Origin: Polydactylus sextarius | Lineage: Eukaryota > Chordata > Actinopteri > Polynemidae | Reading direction: 5' to 3' | Assembly: GCA_016801845.1 (NCBI GenBank) | Contig: CM028921.1 | Span: 14,263,275 to 14,327,274 of the forward strand | Length of the DNA stretch: 64,000 nt | Shown: in pieces, positions 13,020 to 25,821 of the stretch | Numbering within the stretch: position 1 is the first letter of the stretch | Layout: every line of letters begins with the position of its first letter | Position numbers and translations under genes: made by a program | The notes under the pieces: model-generated | Databases searched by the model: none | What the model was told of the DNA's origin: nothing | What the model saw: the letters and a program-made list of their open reading frames with translations, nothing else

Positions 13020-13156
13020 TTGAACCATGGTATATCAGGTGTGGGCGGGGCTTATGATCTGTACTTCACATAGCCACCAGAGGGGGGTTTCCAGAAGTTT
13101 TAGTTCCTATTTTGGAAAACTGTTGCATCGTCCATCTTTATTTACAATCTATGGTC
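13020..13156 (+). repeat. Short interspersed repeat, copy A
   Basis: This shares a core with the reverse complement of 22735-22870: GTTTGAACCATG, GGGCGGGGCTTATGA, AGCCACCAGAGGGGG and CCATCTTTATTTACA are common to both. It looks like a teleost SINE-like or MITE-like unit of about 140 bp. The family is not identified. Confidence 0.5.
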
Positions 13157-13466
13157 TGCAGCAGCTTTTGAAATATGGACACTGAGCTGCCAACTTTTCC
13201 AAAAACCTTGAGAGTCGGCAGACCTGCCATTATGTGTTAGTGCCACATTAAATGTTAAAATTTTTTTGTTAGTGAAAAACAAGTGAGAGTGATGGACAGA
13301 GTTGTCATGGTAGCGGTTTGGTAGGAAACCTGAGTAAATATCAGTTGTTTTTCTCAAATAGGAGAACGACATCTTGTTGATACTTCTCAGCCACTGTAGA
13401 AGGAAATGTTCACATGAGTTAAAGAGGTGAAGGTCTTTAATGTCATATATATATCTTAATGTATCA

Positions 13467-13982
13467 ACACTGCCTGGCCAAAAAAAAAAAAAAAAAAAAA
13501 AGTTGATGAAGTGATGCTCCCATCATGCCTGGTGATACTGTACAAGGCTGTGGGGGCAGTGCTGTGATCTGGGGTTGCTGCAGCTGGTCAGGTCTGGGTT
13601 ATTATGTGTCCAAAGAATGAGGTCAGCTGACTACCTGAATATACTGAATGACCAGGTTATTTCACCTCATGCTCCCTGAGTGGTTCAGGGAGCATGAGAC
13701 ATCATTTTTACACATGGATTGGCCACAACAGAGTCCAGACCTTAACCCTGATGAGAATCTTTGGGATGTGCTAGAGAAGACTTTGCACAGTGGTCCGACT
13801 CTCCTATCATCAATACAAGATCTTGGTGAAAAATGAAAGCAACACTGGATGGAAATAAATCTAGTGACACTGCAGAAGCTCATTGAAACAATACCACAGC
13901 GAATGTGTGCTGTAATCAAAGTTAAAGGTGGTCCAACAAAATATCAGAGTGTGACCTCTGTTTTTGGCCAGGAAGTGTATAT
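13467..13982 (+). mobile_element. Internally deleted Tc1/mariner-type transposon, copy 2
   Basis: The left TIR CACTGCCTGGCC is followed by a run of about 22 A, and the right end TTTTTGGCCAGGAAGTGTAT is at about 13961-13980. The interior has the same junction as copy 1 (TGATGAAGTGATGCTCCC). The transposase tail 13648-13836 encodes DWPQQSPDLNP and ENLWDVLEKTL. A perfect 14-bp hairpin (CTCATGCTCCCTGA at 13666-13679 against 13685-13698, 5-nt loop) replaces sequence present in copy 1, a snap-back duplication. Confidence 0.85.
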
Positions 13983-14135
13983 TAAAAATGCCCCCTTTTA
14001 AAATAATTTCATAACATTACTGAAACACTAGTAAATTCATCAGTAACACTGATAAATTGACCTTAGGGCTTCAGGTAGTAAACATGTCCGTTTCTGTTGT
14101 AAAGTTGGACAGCTGAACAGCTCAGATACATGGGA

Positions 14136-14157
14136 TACACACACACACACACACACA
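14136..14157. repeat. (CA)n microsatellite
   Basis: About 11 CA units upstream of the dus2 promoter. Confidence 0.95.
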
Positions 14158-14334
14158 AACAGAAAATATTTTTCAGCCCTTTTTCAGAAAAAAAGAGGAA
14201 GAAGTGCCACAATAAACCCAAACGGGCTGATGCTGTCGATGAGCTTGAACCTTAATCTGAAAATGAAGTGTAGAAATTGTGCCTCAACTACTTTGAGGTT
14301 CTATTCATCGCAGTTCTGTGTGACGCAGATCTGA

Positions 14335-14469
14335 GCAGTGTAGCTCTATGACGCCACGGTGACGCAGGAGTCCAAACAGGAAGTTTAAACACCACGCTTC
14401 ATTTTTTTTCTTCCCCACATGACCACACGTTATAGCCGCTGTCACCGTTAACATACACCATAAATGCCG
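14335..14469 (+). promoter_or_regulatory. dus2: Putative dus2 promoter and non-coding first exon
   Basis: Two TGACGC CRE-like half sites (14349-14366) and an ETS-like CAGGAAGT (14377-14384) precede a stretch that ends at 14469 in a strong splice donor (CCG|GTGAGTTCG). A matching acceptor (GGGTGCAG) lies at about 15120-15127, just before the coding start at 15146. This fits a 5'UTR exon spliced to the first coding exon. There is no transcript evidence. Confidence 0.5.
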
Positions 14470-15145
14470 GTGAGTTCGTGTGATAAACTGTGAACGTCTT
14501 AATTATGTACACAGCTACACATTTATATGTGCGAGCGTTAGCGTTAGCTACTTTAACCTCCTCCGTGTTGAAAAATAGCGGCTAAAATGTTAGCATACGG
14601 CAACTTAGCCTGAATCAATCCGTTCCGCCAAACTCTGTTTAGAAAATCTGCAGATTTAAAATATCTTGGATTTTGGCAGGTGGGTAGACCTGATGGAGCA
14701 TAACTTGAACTTGTTTGCAAGTTTTTATGGCGCTGTAGTCATTTCGGCATGCGCATAAAGCATCAACTCGTATATTCAAATTGAATTAAAGTACATGGTG
14801 TCTTTTTGCTGTGATCAGACAGTTGAGCTTGCTAGCCTGCAGGAGTAGCTCGATTATGTTGAAGTAGTGATTAAAGTTGATTGTGTTTGTCTGGTGTGAG
14901 GCTTTATGAGATAATTATTTATCAGTGATTCGAATTAAATCTGTGTTAATACAATTTTATGTGGTGAAGGTCTGCATTTGTCGTGCGTGAAGTGTGTGCC
15001 ACGGCTACGACCTAAACCGCCCCAAATGGACTGATTTTCGAAGGGAGTTTCGCATGTCAGTTAAATCAAATCCAGTCATAACTCATCACTCACAACCCGG
15101 TCTCCTGTGGGCTGCTGCTGGGTGCAGGAGGTCTGAACCGTCAGG

Positions 15146-18100
15146 ATGGCAGCAGGCAGGCTGAGTTTCAGTAACATCACCGCCCTGGCTCCCATGGTGC
15201 GGGTAGGGACTCTGCCCATGAGGCTACTGGCTCTGGACTATGGAGCTGATGTGGTTTACTGTGAGGTAAGGATGGAGACTGAGGCGGGGAAATAAAACTC
15301 AGCTCAGTGTTTGTGTCAAAGTTTTAAACTCTGCTGTGACCTCTGTTTTTAGGAGCTGATTGACATTAAAATGGCCCAGTGTCAGCGGGTTGTGAACGGT
15401 AAGAATACACCTCAGTCTAGTCCAGTCCAGGACAGTTTAGTCCGGTCCAGTCTGCTCTGAGGACCAGAGAGGCCAGACTTGATCTGTGATCAATCACAAC
15501 TGTTTTTTTCCATGTGTTCATCAGATGTTCTTCAGACGGTGGATTTTGTGGCTCCAGATGATCGAGTGATGTTCAGGACCTGTGAGAGGGAGAGGGACAG
15601 AGTTGTCTTCCAGATGGTGCGAAGAAAACAGTTTCTCTTAATGTGCTGTGAACTGGACTTCAGAGCGAGTCACATTGATTTAGTTTTGTTTGGTTGTTTT
15701 TCAGGGGACTGCAGATCCAGACAGAGCGCTGACTGTGGCCCAACTTGTGTGAGTCCACAGACTCTGACCTCCGAGCTGCCTTCTGTTTGTTTGTTTCTGT
15801 ATCTCAGATGTCACATCCCATGATGGTTCAGTCCTGATGTGACTTGTGTGTCTGTCTTTGACACAGGGAGAAGGATGTGGCTGCTGTCGACGTGAACATG
15901 GGCTGTCCAAAGGAATACTCCACTAAGGTGAGTCACCTGCTGCCACTGCTGCTGTTCTGACCTTTGACCGCGTGTCTGACCTTTGAACTCTGCCGTCCTG
16001 CAGGGTGGGATGGGAGCTGCTCTTCTGTCGGACCCTGACAAGATCGAGGCGGTGAGTTACCTCCACAGAAACACCACCTACTTTCACCACAGTGTTTTTA
16101 TTCGACCTGACCTCTATTGATCATATATTAGACTTAATTTGTGTGTCTGTGCTGCAGATCCTCAGGAAGCTCGTCACAGGAGTTTCTATACCGGTTACGT
16201 GTAAGATCCGAATCCTGCCCTCGGTAAGACACCACACATTCACGTCGTAACTTCCAGATCTTTATTGTTTCGCATGAGAGCCTTTTTATTCCTCACATTT
16301 TCGAGTGAAAGTGTGTGACACCGTTATGACAGGATTCCATCTGTTGTTAAAAGAGTAAGATCTTTCTTATTTAAGCCAGAGACAGCTGATATACTGCTCC
16401 AGTCACATTCAGACTGTCCCTGGTCTATAGCTGCTTCCATTAGTTAGTTTATGTTACTGTGTAACTTAATATGAAGGGAAAAAAAGTGTTTGGGAGCTTT
16501 AAATGAGTAAATTCACCACTAAATAACAAACTGAGCAATTCACGTATTGGTTGACAACAGTATTTTCTGTGGAGTCTCTTGTAGTGTTCAATGTATTTTA
16601 CACAGTTTTGTAAACTGATTTCTTGTTTTCTGAGGGTTGCTGTCTGTACAGTATATAATATATAGTATAGCAATTATGGTATAATATAGAATTTTATATA
16701 GAACTAAAATAAAAATGTGAAACAGCAAATAGGCTCTATCTAAATGACAAAAAGAAAATTGGACGTAGATAATATACAGACAAACTAATTGAAAAGCAGA
16801 AAAGTTGTCCAAATTAAAACTTTCAAAATAAAAGCTGGTTGACTTTGACAGTCTCCCAGGAGCGTCTCACTGGTTTTCTGTTCTTCACTGGTTCCAGTTA
16901 GAGGACACAGTCCGTCTGGTTCAGAGGATTGAAAAGACTGGTGTCTCTGCTATCGCCGTCCACGGCCGGTAAACTATTTCTGTCACTGACTCATTTGTAC
17001 TTGTCACTTGTACTTGTAGGAAGTCAAAATGTTATTTCTTGGAAATTACTTTCATGTAAACCTCCAACGTTTGTCCAGGTTTAAGGAGGAGCGTCCCAGA
17101 CACCCGGTCCACTGCGAGTACATCCAGGCCGTCGCTCAGGCTGTCTCCATCCCCGTCATCGCCAAGTAAGCAGCGCCATCCACTGATGTGTGGTTGAATT
17201 ACTTCCCAAAGTTATGAGAAGAGTCTTGATTTCTACAGAGAAAACAAATAGTGCTGATTTACATTCTAAATCTGATCTCTGCTCTGACTTAAAAACAAGC
17301 CAAAAAGGTTGAAATGATTTTTAAATCGGACTAGCGGTACACAGCAGCCTCTTGTGGCAAAAATAAGTATTACAACAACAATGTGGTCTGCTGCAGCGGT
17401 GGATCTCTCGACCTGGTGAAGACCAACGGTGACATCGAGGCGTTCAGGAAGGCGACAGGTGCCTCGTCAGTCATGTTGGCTCGCGCCGCCATGTGGAACG
17501 CATCGGTGTTCAGCAGCCAGGGACCACTTCCTGTGGAGAGGGTGATGGAGGACTACCTCAAATATGTGAGTTTCATCAGCGTCATCCAGCGCATCTGCGT
17601 AGTTTGGATCCCTGTCTCCTGAATGATGACTGCTGTTTCTCTGCTTGTGTTGTGTTCTGCAGGCGATCCGGTATGACAACCACGCCTTCAACACAAAGTA
17701 CTGCCTCTGTCAGATGCTGAGAGACAAGGTGGAGTCTCCTCTGGGGAAGCAGGTCCAGGCGGCACAGACTAACATGGAGATCAGGTACAGCTAGTAGCGT
17801 GTCGCTGTTGATCTGGTCTCTGATGGAGAGTTGAATGTCAAGTCCAGGTCGCTGACCTGACGGAGATGTTGCTCCGTGTTGTGTTGCAGTGAGGCGTACG
17901 GGCTGCAGGAATTTCAAAAGCAGATCCAGGAACAGCAGCAAGCCAGGAGGGACGCCCTGAATAATGGCAGCGAGAACGACCGACCGGTCATGGACGGAGA
18001 CGTCACCACCATGGCTGTCAAGTTTGAACGGTGGGTTTATTACAATGTGTCTGACAAGCGAAAACTTGTTTGGGTTTTGAAGATCTGACTTGTTGCTGAT

Positions 18101-19994
18101 GTTTGCAGGAGAGAGTATCCACCTCAGATCACTCCTAAGATGTTCCTGCTGGAGTGGAGCCGCAAAGAGAAACTGGAGCAGCCGCTCTACGAGACGGTAA
18201 AAAACAACAAAACCAAAACCTGTTTACTCACATTAGTTCAAAGAAAATCTGCACCAAACACCAACTTGTGTGTCCATGCCAAAAAACGAAGAGTGAGGGG
18301 GAAACAAATGTGAAAATGTTGTGTATATATTTATATGTTTTAAGAGTTTGACACAGGTCGCATAAATGACATTTTGCGATTATCACGTGGGATCCGTTTT
18401 TGTTCTTTGAGGTGTTATTTAGACATACACAGCTGCACAACAGCTGGTTGTAAATCCCACATCAGTGGACAAGAGGGAAAACATCATTTAAAATAGATTG
18501 ATTGGAATCAGTTGCATCAGATCAGCACAGATGTTCAACTGTTTGATCTGTTTGTTGAATATTTATAACAGTGACACCATCTAACAAAAAAAAAAAATGA
18601 AATAAATAAACTGCTGGAGAGAATATTTTGTGTCGGTAAACACAGTGAAGATGTTAACAGACACATCAGTGCAACCAGATGAGATTTACCACCAGGGGGC
18701 AACAAATCACGGTCTAAAAAAACCTGAAACCTGCTGGAAAACAAACTGAATATTGTGTTTAAGTTTCAGTCTGAGTCGTCATCGGTGAGAGAGTCAACAA
18801 CAGTGTGTGTGTTTTTCAGGTGCAGCGCTCTCAGGACCGAGCTTTTCAGTCCACTGTGACAGTGGCAGAGAAGAAATACAGATCGACGCTATGGTCAGTA
18901 CACACACACACGGAATATAAGGGGTTGTTTAGTATTTAGGATCAGCCTCATCTCTCATGAATCCAGGCTGTACATGAACTAAAACACTGATCTCAGCCTC
19001 CTGAAGTTCTGTTATAGTCTGAGCTCCTTCACATTCAAGACAGGAACCTCCTCAGTGTTCTGATCCAAACCTCCTGACATCATATATCCATCCATGTTCA
19101 GTCTCTGATCTGTGGTCAGGTTTCTGATCCAAGATCAGGTCCAGATGAGATGTCCCTCTATGCAGAGACGCTGTCCAGGTCCTCCTGGGAATCAGGAGTG
19201 TTGTTGTATGTAAGATCAGTGGTTCATGATATGTGGGTTATGTTACCACTGACGTGATCAGAAGAGGAGACTTGTCCTGACAGTGTATGGAGTTCAGCAT
19301 CCTGACATCCTGATGGATAAAGCTGTTAGTCAGTCTTGTTGCTTGCTGTATTCACTAGGTGTTATAGAGTCTTCTGGCATGAGGCGGTGCAGCCTCTGAA
19401 CCACACAGTGATGCAGCCAGTGATGACACTTTCAATGTTGCCCTGGTAGAAAGAACACATGATGGGAGGTGGAACTCTTGATAGGCGGCAGCAGAAATGG
19501 CATCTTCTGTGGACCTGTTTGACCTATATGCAAACTGTAAAGGGTCATGGAAGGGAGGGCTTGATGTTCTGTGCTACTGGCAGATAATCATTGTAGTTGG
19601 ATGGTTGGGGAATATTGTTTCTTATTTAAATTTATCTTCCTCTGTTCAACATTCGCCACCTTTGGCTTCTCAGAAATGTATCTTTTGTTGGCATAGGACT
19701 CATGTTAAACGTGTTTCGTCATTTTTCAGGGAGAAGTCGAAGAAGTTTGCGGAGCAGGCGGCCGCCATCGTGTGCCTGCGAATCCTGGGAATACCCGAGG
19801 GACGCATTGGTGAGGAAGAATCCGACCTGGTCTGTAAGAGGAAGAGGGAGGGGAAGACGAACGGCGCCACGGAGGAAGAGAGGAGTAAGAAACGCCACAT
19901 GGCCGACGTTCAGCAGGAAACCGAAACCTCAAAGACCACAGTGATCACCAACGGCGACCATCACAAAGCGGCCCCGCCTCCTGAACAGCCATAG
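15146..19994 (+). CDS. dus2: tRNA-dihydrouridine(20) synthase [NAD(P)+]-like, complete
   Basis: FMN enzyme that reduces uridine-20 in the tRNA D-loop to dihydrouridine (family knowledge). Fifteen coding exons: 15146-15265, 15353-15398, 15525-15616, 15705-15748, 15867-15927, 16004-16051, 16158-16223, 16898-16968, 17079-17165, 17397-17565, 17663-17784, 17890-18030, 18109-18196, 18820-18893, 19730-19994. All phases join to 497 residues, close to human DUS2 (493). The TIM-barrel domain covers about residues 10-335, with LAPMVRVGTLPMR near the N-terminus, the catalytic cysteine in VNMGCPK (Cys114), TCKIRILPS, AVHGR and IANGG (212-214). A dsRNA-binding domain follows at about 358-430 (YPPQITPKMFLLEWSRKEKL to EQAAAIVCLRILG). 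The tail is Lys/Arg-rich (CKRKREGK, RSKKRH), resembling a nuclear localisation signal. The start ATG has a purine at -3 (CAGGATGG). Confidence 0.97.
18894..19729 (+). repeat. dus2 last intron with repeat-derived sequence
   Basis: About 19265-19480 resembles a widespread teleost interspersed repeat (ACCACACAGTGATGCAGCC, CCCTGGTAGAAAGAACACAT, GGTGGAACTCTTGA). The class is not resolved. The upstream part (18970-19200) contains several CCTCCTGA/CTGATCC direct repeats. Confidence 0.4.
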
Positions 19995-20460
19995 AGATGT
20001 TTTTTTGCATCACTTTCTGTCGGGACATTAATGATATCAAACCCACACTGAGATAATCTGCCCGGAAACACAATCAGAAGCTGCTCTGTTTTGTTTTTAA
20101 ATTATCTGCCTCATTTAAATCTGCTCAGGGTGAACAGTGTTTCCTCTGGATCAGCTGTGAGTCTTAACTGTTCACCTCCCACATTTTTTTTTTTTTTTTT
20201 TTTTAAAAAACGTTTATTTTTATTTCATTAAAAGTTGTTTTAACCTCAAGATGTGGATTTGCAGCCAGCAGGGGGCAGCGCTGAACTCTCAGATAAGGGT
20301 GTCATCGCTTCAGATATTTAAGAAATGATGCTTTGAATTTTGACCCCGGTGCCTTACAGAGGAACGTCTGTCTGTTTTTTTTTTTTTTTTTGTGGATGGG
20401 ATTTAAACTCATCACATCCTTCTTTGCTGCTGAAGATGATGTCAGATTAAACTGAGCTCT
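19995..20460 (+). other. dus2: dus2 3'UTR
   Basis: T-rich non-coding sequence after the TAG stop. Only variant poly(A) signals ATTAAA are seen, at 20227-20232 and 20446-20451, so the end is approximate. A CTCF-like CCAGCAGGGGGCAGCG lies at 20265-20280. Confidence 0.45.
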
Positions 20461-22049
20461 CAGTAGAGTTTGACTTTGTCGTCACTGTCGCTTCTGATGC
20501 CAAATGTCTGTTCTCTTTTCATCTTCCTGTTTTTTTTTTTTAAATTTGTTTCTTTCTTCTGATTTGTCAGTTATGAGGTGAAAAATCTTTCAAACTTTCC
20601 AGACACTGTTGGCTTTATTTTGAAGAATAAGCCAAAAATGGTTTTATTCCATTTTTATTGTACCAAAATTGAACAAAAACACCAAAACGATCAGTGGATG
20701 GTTGGTTGTGGTCTCTGCGTCAGTGCAGCTGATTCATCACAGACATGGAGCAGCTGGCGTGCTGCGTTCAGGTTATGACGAACCGGGTCGATGTGTTGGT
20801 GCTGATCTAACACCACATTCACACCAAGCACGTCCTTGTGTTTTAGGTTTAATAAGTTTCAAAGGCCTGAACTGAACCTGAGAGATGGAGACACCCAATG
20901 CTGATGTCATCACCGGGCAGACCGGTGCTGCATTCACTGACACTGGGGTATGGCAGTGTCCAGGAAACGGTTTAGTGAGCACAAGGAGGAACCAACAAAC
21001 CTGCACCTCAGCACTGTGTGAAACATGGCGATTAATACTAAGATAAGCAAGAAAACATAAACGAGATAAAAAGATAAACTGAGCTAATCTCTTGCAGGAA
21101 ATGAACATGTGAGTCTTGTGTGAAGATGATGAAAGTATAGACATTAAAAAGCAACTTAGTCTTGAGTGAGCGAGAAAAATGGTCATTGACCTTGTTCAAA
21201 CTGAATCGACCTGTGTTTGCCCAACGTGTCGCCGCAGCGTTTGTTTCTATTGTTTTAGATAATTTAATTTGATATGCATGTTTTCATTTTTAATTTTTGT
21301 TGCAAGTGAGTCGTGAACCAATGGAAATAACTGATTCGTCATCATTTTCTTAAAATTCTGCAGAAGTGTAAGAAAATGAACTGGCATCAGTTAACTCCAT
21401 ACGTACAACAACAACACAGGAATGAGAACAGCTGCTATGTAAATTAAAACAAACTCAGTTTACAGAAAATTAGCAACTTTTGTGTAATTCATGATGATTT
21501 CATTCTTTTTTTTTAATTAAAATGTTTGTTTCAGCTGTAGACTCTCACACACAGTGTAAAAATACGCAGGAGAATCAAATGCATTTTTAAAAAAACACAT
21601 GAAGACGCAGGCAAACAAAAGATAAAAACAAAAACCCATTGTTCCACTGTCTCTTATGTTTGCAGTAATTTTATGACGGTTAACATGGAATTATTTAAAA
21701 CATAATTGTTTTTTTTTTTTTTTTTTTTTAAATAAAAGTTAAAAGGGTTGAAATACATAAAAATGACACAAGTAACTCTTGGCTGCTGAAGTGAAATGTA
21801 CAGATTACAAAAATAGTAAGTAATAAGTAAAAGCATGAAGAAGTATTCCATTATGAGTCAGTTATTCTATTAACTGCTTTAAAATGGATTTTAAAGCCTC
21901 CAGCAATAATAATAATGCTGTTTCGTAAGACAAAACATAGGTAATGTATTTTATATAAAACCCTGTGAGTGAAGTAACTCATAACCCCCACTAGCAGATA
22001 AATATAAATTATATTTCACTAAAAAGTGTAAAAGTTAACGGTCGCTTTT
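20461..22049. other. dus2-nfatc3 intergenic, no gene seen
   Basis: AT-rich spacer with long T runs (about 20525-20540, 21709-21730). I see no sign of the intronless DDX28 gene that lies between DUS2 and NFATC3 in human. The ORF at 20773-21186 (-) has no recognisable domain. Confidence 0.55.
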
Positions 22050-22407
22050 TTTTCCCACTCCCCTGTCACTTTACTGTGCGCGTCGAGTTCCGAGGTGTCC
22101 TTGAACGCAGCACGCGGATCAACCTGGAGGAGAGTAAACTCGCGGCAGCCGAACACAAACCGCCAACAACAACAAGTTAGCGCGAATATGGGAGTGTTGC
22201 GCTTTGGACGCACAACGCGGGGACGTGTTTTATAAGCGAGCAGGTGTCGGTTGACAACTTTTATTCGGGTAATTTTAGTCGACGTGTTGTTGGCGCTACA
22301 GTTGAAACTAGAGTTCTGCTTTCAGTTGGATGGAAGTGAGCGAGACGGCTCGGGTTTAAAGACAGACACGTCGCTTTGACGCGCAGTTAGCGCCTCTTTT
22401 CAGCCCA
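22050..22407 (+). promoter_or_regulatory. nfatc3: Putative nfatc3 promoter and 5'UTR
   Basis: The sequence turns GC/CpG-richer than its surroundings (GTGCGCGTCGAG, GCAGCACGCGGATC, TTGGACGCACAACGCGGGG, AGACGGCTCGGG) just before the nfatc3 ATG at 22408. This is typical of a CpG-type vertebrate promoter and 5'UTR. No TATA box stands out. The transcription start is not determined. Confidence 0.5.
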
Positions 22408-25400
22408 ATGACCGCAGCGAACTGCGCAGAGGAGCTGGACTTCAGGCTGATGTTTGAGGACGACGGCAGACAGACGACAGGTACATGTCATTTTAACGAC
22501 GTTAGTCAGCAATCTGTCAACCGTTGAAAGCTAACAGCCGTTAACAGCAGACTTACCGGAAGTCAGGTACTGATGTCCAAATAAAATGCAACAGCAGGAA
22601 ACAGGAAGTATCCTTCCAAAACAAACTGTTATGTAACTAATTATTATTATCATATCCAGTTAACCTGACCGTGATTTAATTTCAGCAGTTAATCTTTAGA
22701 CTTGTCAGACATATTTGAATCACTTCATTTGCCTATCTGTATATAAAGATGATCAACGTGACGTGAAAACATGTGGATCGCCCCCTGCTGGCTGGCTGCA
22801 GAACAGGTCATAAGCCCCGCCCCCTCCATGTTAACAGATGGGACATGGTCCAAACTAGAGCATCAGAAAAAGGTTTCTGTCAGTTTAGATCGTTCACACT
22901 GATGTTAATTCAGTCTCCAGGTATTGATCAGTTTAGTTTCTGTTATTAGATGCGTAAGAAAGGATGTGATGTTGTGAGTGACGGCTCCATCAGTGTGCGG
23001 GTTGTTGGCGGTGACTGTATCTGGGATAATTTGTCTTCATCTAGAAGTGTAGATATGTTGTCCCTGGTTCTGTCCAATCGTGTAAAACTAAGAAAAACAA
23101 AACATTCTCATTTATCACTGTTCTTAATAATTGATTGTTTAATTAATTGAATTCATTAAGAAAATGAAATTGTTGCTCATTAATTTTCCAGTGTCAGCTT
23201 AGTGCAACACGTCATTTACCACATGAATAAGTCCTGCAACAGGTCCAACAGTCCTGCACCTGAATGCTTTTCTGTTTAACGTGCTTCTATGGCTTACTTA
23301 GCGATGCAGGGTTTTATTTTGAAAAATCATACCGGAAGTCATGTTGTCTAACTTTGGTGGATGTGACACCTCCAGCTGTCTGCTCTTACATTTAAGAGAA
23401 TCTTATAACATTGATCAGAAAGATGAAGCAACTAAATGACCATTAGCTGATCAGTGTTATGGTTCAGTATTGATCAGCAGTAGTTTTGATCAGTTATCTG
23501 TTATTTGGGCTCAGCTCATGTTCAGATTTGACTTTGACCCTCTACCTGCGGTTTCAGCTCATAATGTTGAACTTCATTGGGAGTTGAAGTCCATGCAGGA
23601 ATATTACACCGTGCACACTGTTGTTGTAATGATGCAGAGTATCAGAGCCACTCTAGGTCATTGTTGTGTCTTTTTATAGAACATTATAGTCAGCGATATA
23701 AAACTGATGACAGTTTGTCTATGTAGAGTTATTAGGGGAATGATAGACTATATTATTATTATTATTATTATTACCTTAATTAATTTGGTTTGGGTCCATG
23801 GAATACAAATATATTCAACTGACAATCATTTTATCCATATTGGTTCATTAATTCAAGTGAAACTGCAGGATATTTAAAGCGGGTTGATTTTCTCCTTGTT
23901 GTGGTATAAATGAAGCAAGAACAGCAAACAGCTGCTCTAGTGTCCATTTCGACATCCATCCACTGACATGTTCATGTTGTAACTATCAGCGTGTGACAAC
24001 TTGTCAGAAAGCAGTGATAGCTCACACAACGCTGGTGTTGCTGATCTACCGCTGCCTCGATCCGTCAGTTGGTGTCGCGTCTGTGAGGTGGTGCTTAGTT
24101 GAGTGAAACGTGAAAAAAAGATTATCTGATGAAGTCGCAGATGAGACATTAATGCTTTAATATTGCTACAAGACAGGACACTAACTTTTGCCTGTTCTTA
24201 TTTGATGTTTCATAGATACGTTCATCAGTTAGTCAAGAAAACCATCCGTAATTTCATCTGTTTTGAAATCAGTTGTTATGTTTTTACCAGTTTTATCCAC
24301 ATAAAGCTGCCGAACAGTGAATATTTCAGCTGATTTAACCCAAAGCTCAGGTTCATCACAAGCTACACGTACTTTAGTTATTTTTTTTTAGTATTTGCAT
24401 TCAGTTTATGTCTTTTTACTACCCTACATTTATGTGACAGCTGTATCTATAAGATCTGACGTTAGATAAACACATGGCGAGTTTATGGAACCTGTTTTGT
24501 CTGGTTGTCGCTGGAGATGTTTCCCCTTTATACTCTTAAGATGAAGTCAGGATTCATATCATCCAAAATCTTTCTTCTCCCTTGAATCAAGGGATCAGTT
24601 TCTGACCAATTTCACTTTGGGTTGATCCTGTTCGCCTCCTCTTCTGGTTCCTGGTCATTTGTTTTAAACCTACTCTAAATGGCTGATATCAGGCTGTGGA
24701 TGACAACTTAGTTGATAGTCTCATCTCCATGGCGATGATGTTTTAAACAGTTAAGCCAAGCTGTCTGACCAACGAGCCGTTAAGATGAATTGATGCAGTT
24801 GTAATATCAGATGTTTCTCTGTGAAGCATCATCTGCTGCTCAACTGTCTCCTTACCGAGTCACAAGTCCATGTAAAAATGACCTTCTGTGATTGGTCCAG
24901 ACATCACACATGACGCTATCTTAATAAACCTTTTCCTAACATGACACAGAAGGTCAGATATTCTTTAAGGGAGCTCCATGGAGGAAATTCAGTTACAGCA
25001 GAGAGTAGGAGTCATGCAGATAGTGAGCTGACATATTTAATGATTAAAAATAAGTCTAATTCATAAAATAGATGTTCTCCCAGTCATTGAAGGAGAAATC
25101 TTAAGTTATAGACATTCTAGGTCTATTTTCAGATGTAGAAAAATCACATCAATCAGATGAGTTTATAGAAAGTTCGTGTTTTGTAGTTTCAGGCTAAAGA
25201 ATAATAACGACAGTGTGAGGGACATAGAGTTGAGTGGAGACAAATCTCTGTAAGACACAAAATAACATGTGACTTGTGTGGTAGTGTGGGGAGGGTTCCT
25301 ACAGACAAACCAAAGATGTTTACTGGTATACTGTGTTGGCACTTTTAACATGGAGTAGAAGTGAGGTGAATAATCTGAGTACTTAATTCATGACAACTCA

Positions 25401-25644
25401 GATGCATAGAGCTAGCCTGTATCTATAGATATAGATGATGAACAGACCATAGACAGATGTAGTGTAGATGTGTATTGTTTCAGTCTTTGTGCCGCCCAGT
25501 CAGTCAGTCTGCATGTTTTACTTCCTGGTTTTCAAACTGCTCTGTGGCACCCAGCTGTCGGCGGGGCATTGCCCCCCCCCCATCCCCTTTATGCCCTGGA
25601 GGGTGAGGTGTGTGTGTGTGGGTGTGTGTGTATGTATGTGTGTT

Positions 25645-25680
<36 letters not shown>

Positions 25681-25781
25681 CATGTTGCATCATTTCTCCT
25701 GCACCTTATTTGCAAAGAGGCAGCGAGCAAAGCTGTTGAAGCAAATCGCCGTTGCTGTGCTGATGCCTTGGTTTTGCATGT

Positions 25782-25821
<40 letters not shown>

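Noticed and set aside
19497..19729. The 5' part of the ORF 19497-19994
   Set aside because: It is intron sequence read through. dus2 phase and homology require the exon to start at the acceptor ending at 19729.
20773..21186. 137-codon minus-strand ORF between dus2 and nfatc3
   Set aside because: No domain or homology is recognised, and it is not a DDX28 remnant (no DEAD-box motifs).
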